Source: Arthonia radiata
Lineage: Eukaryota > Ascomycota > Arthoniomycetes > Arthoniales > Arthoniaceae
Length of the DNA stretch: 64,000 bases
Assembly (NCBI GenBank): GCA_002989075.1
Contig: PSQN01000017.1
Coordinates: forward strand, 1,116,001-1,180,000
Direction of reading: 5' to 3'
Below the pieces are notes generated by a model that searched no databases, was not told where the DNA came from, and saw nothing but the letters and a program-made list of their open reading frames with translations. Every line of letters begins with the position of its first letter. Within the stretch, counting starts at the first letter, position 1. Below, piece after piece: positions 59,701 through 64,000 of this stretch. Made by a program: the position numbers and the translations under genes.

Positions 59701-59903
59701 AGCCTTTTTAAGGTTTTTATTGAGATAGTCGCAGAGTACTTAATTTTCTGCTTCTAATAGAGAGTATATTAGAGCGAATATTAGCGTTTTATCTTCTTAT
59801 AAAGGTATTGTATAATCCTACAGTTTGTATTCTAGGAGAGCTAAGTTTGGCTCAGCTTCCTTAAATAAGTGTTAGAATTAATCGTATTTCTCTAGTATCT
59901 TAG
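56743..59903 (-). pseudogene. G2-2 pol remnant: integrase, RNase H and reverse transcriptase
   Basis: Integrase at 56760-57900 and RNase H at 57960-58590, collinear with G2-1. After the solo LTR, reverse transcriptase runs on the minus strand from 59903 to about 59107: N-terminal region with HLFKEAEPNLALLEYKL and IFALIYSLLEAEN, and the catalytic box AYLNNILVYS near 59325 (both Asp of YLDD now Asn). The first finger domain of RT abuts the next LTR, so the 5' side is truncated. Heavily interrupted by stops. Confidence 0.85.
58596..59101 (+). repeat. Solo copia LTR in G2-2
   Basis: 506 bp, TGTTGGAAATTAATC to CTTTTTAACA, with target duplication AGTTG at 58591-58595 and 59102-59106. It keeps more G and C than the surrounding element, so it is less mutated. 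Confidence 0.93.
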
Positions 59904-60750
59904 TGTAATGCCGGTCGCTGGGAGAACCAAGCTAAGGCTTACTTACCTTGTATACTTATTGACCTTAATAAGGGGTATCTTGTATACTAAAGACTAAAAG
60001 ATAGGAGAGGCGAGATAGATTATAAAAGACAAGAGAAGCTTAATAAAAGTAAATAAAAGGTAAAGTACGTTATTTAAATATAGTTAAAAAACTTATATTT
60101 AAATATTAAGTTAATAGACTAAAGTTTATTCTAAGATTAGTTATTAGTTTAGCTATATAGTTTAAGGTATAAAGGTATATTCTCTGTGTTCGACGGTCTT
60201 AATAATCTCTTTGTCGCGTAGTCGGAATTCTATTGCAATATAGCAACTGTTACGGGCGATGTTGAGAACAACTTATCAACTGCACAGAGAAACAGATAGA
60301 ATTCTAAAGCTACAGAACAACTATCTAGAAAACTAGAACTGCTATTTAGTTAGTTGAAGCGGTTTGCCAAGCCTTTACCTTTTGCCTAGGCAACCGGAGG
60401 TAAAGCTAGAAGAAGGTAAACTAGCAATTGATTGGTGGCAAAGAACAGTCTTTCCAATGCGGCAGGCGTGTTAATAGCTTTCAAAGGCGGTAGTTGGTTA
60501 ATCTAAGGTAGTTCCGTAACAGCAACGTTGCTAATATTGCTATATCGAAGTTATTGGATATACTATATAACGCTCTAATAAGGCTGGCTGCGCTTAGCCT
60601 TGTACTAGCCTAATATAGTAAAATTGTAATATAAGGTTCTCTCTTTAAGGCTAGTTGTTCTTAACAGCCTTAAAGACATTAAAACCTTGTTGTTGCCCTG
60701 CAATAGATTTAGTTCTATAAGTCGTTATACTTAAAGTTAAGAAACCTCTT
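59904..60750 (-). repeat. G3 LTR (copy L4) with non-homologous middle
   Basis: The first 275 bp (TGTAATGCCGGTCGCTGG onward) and the last 50 bp or so (TATAAGTCGTTATAC) match L1/L2. The middle, about 60180-60700, does not. The terminal bases GCGTTACT are lost. Confidence 0.65.
60180..60700. other. About 520-bp segment without RIP signature inside the G3 LTR
   Basis: Keeps CpA and TpG steps (for example CAACTTATCAACTGCACAG) and balanced composition in a block where neighbours have almost none. No long open frame, no recognisable inverted termini. It may be a captured single-copy sequence, a small non-autonomous insertion, or an LTR variant with few relatives. Confidence 0.55.
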
Positions 60751-60889
60751 AATGCTAATAAAGCGCTTAAGATTAATATTATTCTTGTTGAAGTCTGTAG
60801 TTAAGAGATACCTCTATATTTCTATTGTTCTTATTTAAACAAGAAGTGTGTACTAAAGTCTAGAAAGGTATCGTACTTTATATATGTTT

Positions 60890-61290
60890 GCGATAAGAAG
60901 TTGTATAACGTTCGTCTATCGTTAAAGGATAGTTAGTTTCTTAGTCTAACGTCCGTTTAATCGGTTTTAACTTGCTTAGCTCGGAGTATCTATTCTTAAT
61001 ACTTACAAGTATTGAATGCCCTTTAAGAGCAGCGTAAGCGTTTAATAGAAGAGAAGAACGTTGTTTGTGCGGCAAAAAGACAGCGCGAAGCTATTAAAGC
61101 GGCGATTGTAGGTTTAGAGAAGGAGCTCGAAAGATTGTATACTCAGATACAGAATAAAATAGATTAGAATAATATATTGTTCGAGAGAGAATGGCTGGCG
61201 GCTATATCCGATAGTAATATTGTAGCTATACTAAGTAGCTTAAGTATAAATTTTTGTAATAATCTGTACTCGAAGTTAGATAGTAGGCTA
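60890..61290 (+). pseudogene. Antisense gene of G3 (diverged)
   Basis: Shares KLYNVRLS near the N-terminal end, a charged coil (EQRKRLIEEKN, KRQREAIKAAIVGLEKELERL) and the C-terminal block SLSINFCNNLYSKLDS with the G2 antisense protein, while the nucleotide sequence between these words is quite different. The cysteine-pair region upstream is not recognisable. Some TAG/TAA stops in frame. Function unknown. Confidence 0.55.
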
Positions 61291-61399
61291 CTAATATAGT
61301 AGACTGGTTTGTTTATAGGTAATCTAAGTACTAGCGGGGCGTATTAAATAGTAAATTAGAGTATTAGTGCTACTACGACTAATTAATATTATAGTTCTA

Positions 61400-62705
61400 A
61401 TATCGTTAAATAGTATTTTTATAGTTAGTTAGGTTTTATTTCGGTTTCTATTAATTTTATATTTAGAATATTCTTTTTATCTTATAAGATACTGTTGTTT
61501 GCCTTAATATTGTTTATAAGCTTAAATTGTTTTAACCTTATACTTAGATTCTTAGTTGTTTAAAAGGATTTCTAAGTTAGATTATTCTACTTCTTAGAAG
61601 TAGACTAGCTTTAATAGCGCTATATAGAATATAGAGTATATTTTTATTGTCTTTAAAAGTTTAAGTTTAAATATTACGGATCTTAATTGCTATAAAATTT
61701 TAAACAGTTTTATTTTAGTATAGTTAAGTTTCTTGCTTAGTTTAATAATCTTTAAGTTTCTTATAAGCAAGTAAGCTCTTTTTCCTTCTTTTATGCTTAT
61801 ATTTAGAGTAGTTCTTAACTTATTATACTATTTTCTAGTTCGTTCGGTAATAAACTCGCTGTTAGACTTTAACCGCTAGTATAGGATTCTTATACTTATT
61901 GCTATTGGTGTAGCAGTATCGTTTTTTATAGTATTTTATAGTTGTTTACCTTAAAGAGGGTAATAGCTGTACAAAGTATAGAATAGAGTTATCTTTATTA
62001 TATTGTTTCTTATATTATTATACGCGGCCTACGCTACTAATAGTAATTATATCTAGTTATTTTGCTGGTAGTTAATATATACCTAAAGATACTGTTCTAG
62101 TGTTTAATTTATTTATTCTATTTATCTGTCTGTTTGCAGATAAAATAACGTTAATATTTTCTATTTTGTCTTTAATTGTTGCATTAGAGATATTTAAAAT
62201 CGTAAGACGAATTTTTAGTCTTTATCTAAGACAATTCTTTATAATTAACTATAGTTCGCTAGAATAATCTAAAGAAATATATATACTAATTATTCTAAAT
62301 TAATAGCTTCTTTGTAAGATACGAAGTATACGTACTTTATTAATTTGTTGTATATAACTAGAATAGCGTTATAAGCTACTTCTATAAGTAAATCCTTAGA
62401 AATTAGTAGTTTAGTAATAAAGTCTAGTAAGACTATATATTATATCCTTTTAAATATCTTTAGTAGCTGTAGTTTACTATATAGTAAATACTTTAGATGT
62501 TTAGTTCTTACGTATATATTGTATTCTTAGATATAATTCTTAACGTAGTGTTAGATTTTCGGGATGTAGTAGGTTCTTGTAATCTTTTCTATAGTGTTAT
62601 CGATACCTTTATATCTTTTTATTGGGTTATTATAAAAGTTACTAATAATATATCAAATTAGATTTCTCGGGATATAGATTTTACCTTAGAATTTATAATA
62701 GCTCT
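61400..62705 (-). pseudogene. G3 integrase and chromodomain remnant
   Basis: Collinear with G2-1 10000-11250: chromodomain near 61440-61560, integrase core and the YPQTDRQTE-like region near 62100, and the zinc region near 62600. It is cut at 62705 by the DNA transposon. RIP-type stops throughout. Confidence 0.75.
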
Positions 62706-62707
62706 TA

Positions 62708-64000
62708 CCTGTACCCTTCTTACTCGGTCCTATCGAACATAAATCCCTACGCTAAGCCGCTTCGGGATTCCTTATTTGTCGGATACTAGCATAAGCTAGT
62801 ACCCGACGTATACCTAAAATGGTCGTATACCCGAGATCGATCCTATATATTTTACCTACACGCCGCAAAGAGCTTCCTAAAACTAAACAATCGACTCTCC
62901 GATCAATAGCTTAGGCTCAGAGCTTGCCTTTAACTTCCCTTTTCCGTAGTTTGTGCGTATCTTAGTGCGTACAACTTTCTTTTCTGTCTCTGCTGTATCC
63001 CGATTCTTTACTATCTTTCTTAAAGAAGAAGCTAAAATAGCGCCACCCTTCTATATTTGGCGGCTATCTCCCTTCTTGCGTTTAAGCTCCTCGCGCCGAC
63101 GCGCTTCTAATTGAATTAAATCAAGATTATCTTAAACTAGGTCCCTCTTAGTAATTATACGCTTACTAATATACGCAAGCTGCTCCATTCTTGTCTAAAA
63201 TGGGGCTAGTTCTGGGTAAGCTCGAAGCTCTCTAGCTTCTTATACAATCTTATCGACAAATCGGCCATACAATCTTCCTATTCGGAGAGTTGTAGGCGGC
63301 TCTTTACCTTACAGAGTAGCTTTCCCAGATATTTTACCCAAATCGGGTATCTAGTTAAGCACTTTATTGGCGTTTAATAGCCAGATTCCTGTCTTTTCGA
63401 AGCTTAAGCGTATAGTTGCCTCTTTAAATATGTTTCTACGTATCTTAGGAAGTCTATCTAGGAAGTCTATCTTTCTAAACTTCGATGCGCCGCTTCGAAC
63501 TACCTTATTAAGCTCCTGCTTATAGTAGTGCTTCTCGATCTAGAAAACTGACACGTTGAGTGGTTGCATTAGGTGCGTTATATGCGCTAGGAACGTAAAA
63601 AGCTTAATCTTGTGATCTTCTGCGTACTAAACAAAATCGGTAGTTGCTTGCCCTTCAAAACTATTCAAAAGAAGCAATCGATACGCACCTCGTTGCCGCT
63701 TTGAGCTCGCTCTATTAAAATACTTGATATATTTAAGCATAATCTCGTCGTTTGCGTAGCCTAATTTAGAAAGTGCAAGCATCGTTTCACCTCCGATACT
63801 TGTTCGAGTCCAATAAGCTTGGTGTACAGCGCCTGAGATTACTACAAGCGGATTAAGCTTCGATCCAGCTGTAGATATTGTCTCGACTAGGGTAACAAGT
63901 GTTCGGTTGAGCTGACTTGGAGCTACTGCTTTAGCTTGATTGCATCGTACTACAACCCAATTGTTTGCTTCAATCCCAATTCGGAAGCCTGCTTAGTCGA
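62708..64000 (-). mobile_element. Fot1/pogo-type DNA transposon (Tc1/mariner superfamily), 3' part
   Basis: Begins after a TA dinucleotide (62706-62707), the usual target of this superfamily, with CCTGTACCCTTCTTACTCGG as the likely terminal inverted repeat. The element continues past the window end, so the other terminus cannot be seen. It interrupts the integrase of G3. Base composition is nearer to normal than the LTR elements. Confidence 0.8.
62830..64000 (-). pseudogene. Fot1/pogo-family transposase, C-terminal part of the DDE domain and tail
   Basis: Reading minus from the window end: the first catalytic Asp region (D-stop-AGFRIG, from DQAGFRIG) is at the very edge. ISGAVHQAYWT, LSKLGYANDEI and YRLLLLNSFEGQ follow, where the second catalytic Asp is now Asn. 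Then THLMQPLNVSVF (Asp to Asn) and IEKHYYKQELNKVV, and a charged tail with LEARRREELKRKKGDSRQIQKGGAI. These are the marks of the DDE domain of Fot1/pogo transposases, which cut and paste at TA. Only a few stops (TAG/TAA at Gln/Trp positions) interrupt about 370 codons, so RIP was light here. The N-terminal CENP-B-like DNA-binding half lies outside the window. Confidence 0.85.

Larger units (their letters stand above)
47359..59903 (-). mobile_element. G2-2: Ty3/gypsy chromovirus, minus strand, interrupted by G1-e and a solo copia LTR
   Basis: 3' LTR (47359 to about 47831, missing its last 130 bp or so), antisense gene from 47890, chromodomain and integrase, G1-e (48731-56742, duplication GCTAC), integrase and RNase H (56743-58595), solo copia LTR (58596-59101, duplication AGTTG), then RNase H and reverse transcriptase to 59903. 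It ends at the RT N-terminus against the G3 LTR; protease, gag and 5' LTR are missing. Confidence 0.85.
59904..62705 (-). mobile_element. G3: divergent G2-like chromovirus, 3' half, minus strand
   Basis: 3' LTR (59904 to about 60750) with a foreign middle, antisense gene (about 60890-61290), then minus-strand chromodomain and integrase to 62705, where a Fot1/pogo transposon begins. Diverged clearly from G2-1 and G2-2 in the antisense gene, close to them in integrase. It is placed inside the RT region of G2-2. Confidence 0.75.

Noticed and set aside
12128-62705. Dense direct repeats that could suggest a CRISPR-like or satellite array
   Set aside because: All are explained by nested LTR retrotransposon copies; there are no short regularly spaced repeats.

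Overview
The window comes from a filamentous ascomycete fungus (Pezizomycotina; class not resolved, Dothideomycetes-like only by impression). The evidence is short GT-AG introns of 48-59 nt, a Pth11-like rhodopsin-domain receptor, and a large AT-rich block of nested retroelements carrying the signature of repeat-induced point mutation (RIP). In that block, glutamine and tryptophan codons are turned into TAA/TAG/TGA, catalytic Asp is turned into Asn, and CpG-rich words survive while CpA/TpG are scarce.

Region 1 (1 to about 6970) is ordinary gene-containing DNA of balanced base composition. Its genes are all on the minus strand: a HAD-type phosphatase (71-919), a broken copy of a small coiled, charged protein (1813-2241), a three-exon seven-helix Pth11-like receptor (3895-5138), and an intact two-exon paralogue of the small protein (5764-6268).

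Region 2 (about 6970-62705) is a nested retrotransposon block with no host gene that I can see. I resolve three LTR families. G1 is a chromovirus (Ty3/gypsy with integrase chromodomain), about 8.0 kb, with 196-bp LTRs and 5-bp target duplications. It has five copies: G1-a 12464-20475, G1-b 26195-34182, G1-c 36575-47144 (5' part missing), G1-d 37222-40884 (minus strand, internally deleted) and G1-e 48731-56742. G2 is a second chromovirus on the minus strand with about 600-bp LTRs: G2-1 8650-11620, G2-2 47359-59903, and a divergent relative G3 59904-62705. The third family is Ty1/copia with about 507-bp LTRs: copia A, plus strand, 11621-23171; copia B, minus strand, 23172-36574; two solo LTRs; and one truncated LTR. 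Insertion order can be read from target duplications: G1-a sits in copia A, which sits in G2-1; G1-b sits in copia B; G1-d sits in G1-c; G1-e and a solo copia LTR sit in G2-2.

Region 3 (62708-64000) is the 3' part of a Fot1/pogo-type DNA transposon, much less mutated than its neighbours and running off the window.

The most unusual signal is that both chromovirus families carry an extra gene antisense to gag-pol, between the integrase/chromodomain and the 3' LTR. In G1 it can be modelled as a three-exon gene of 306 codons with two in-phase GT-AG introns, one with GTAAGT, TACTAAT and CTAG signals. In G2/G3 it encodes a paired CxxC plus coiled-coil protein whose amino-acid sequence is better conserved than its DNA between subfamilies. 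All element genes here are inactivated by point mutation, so functional statements concern the ancestral elements.
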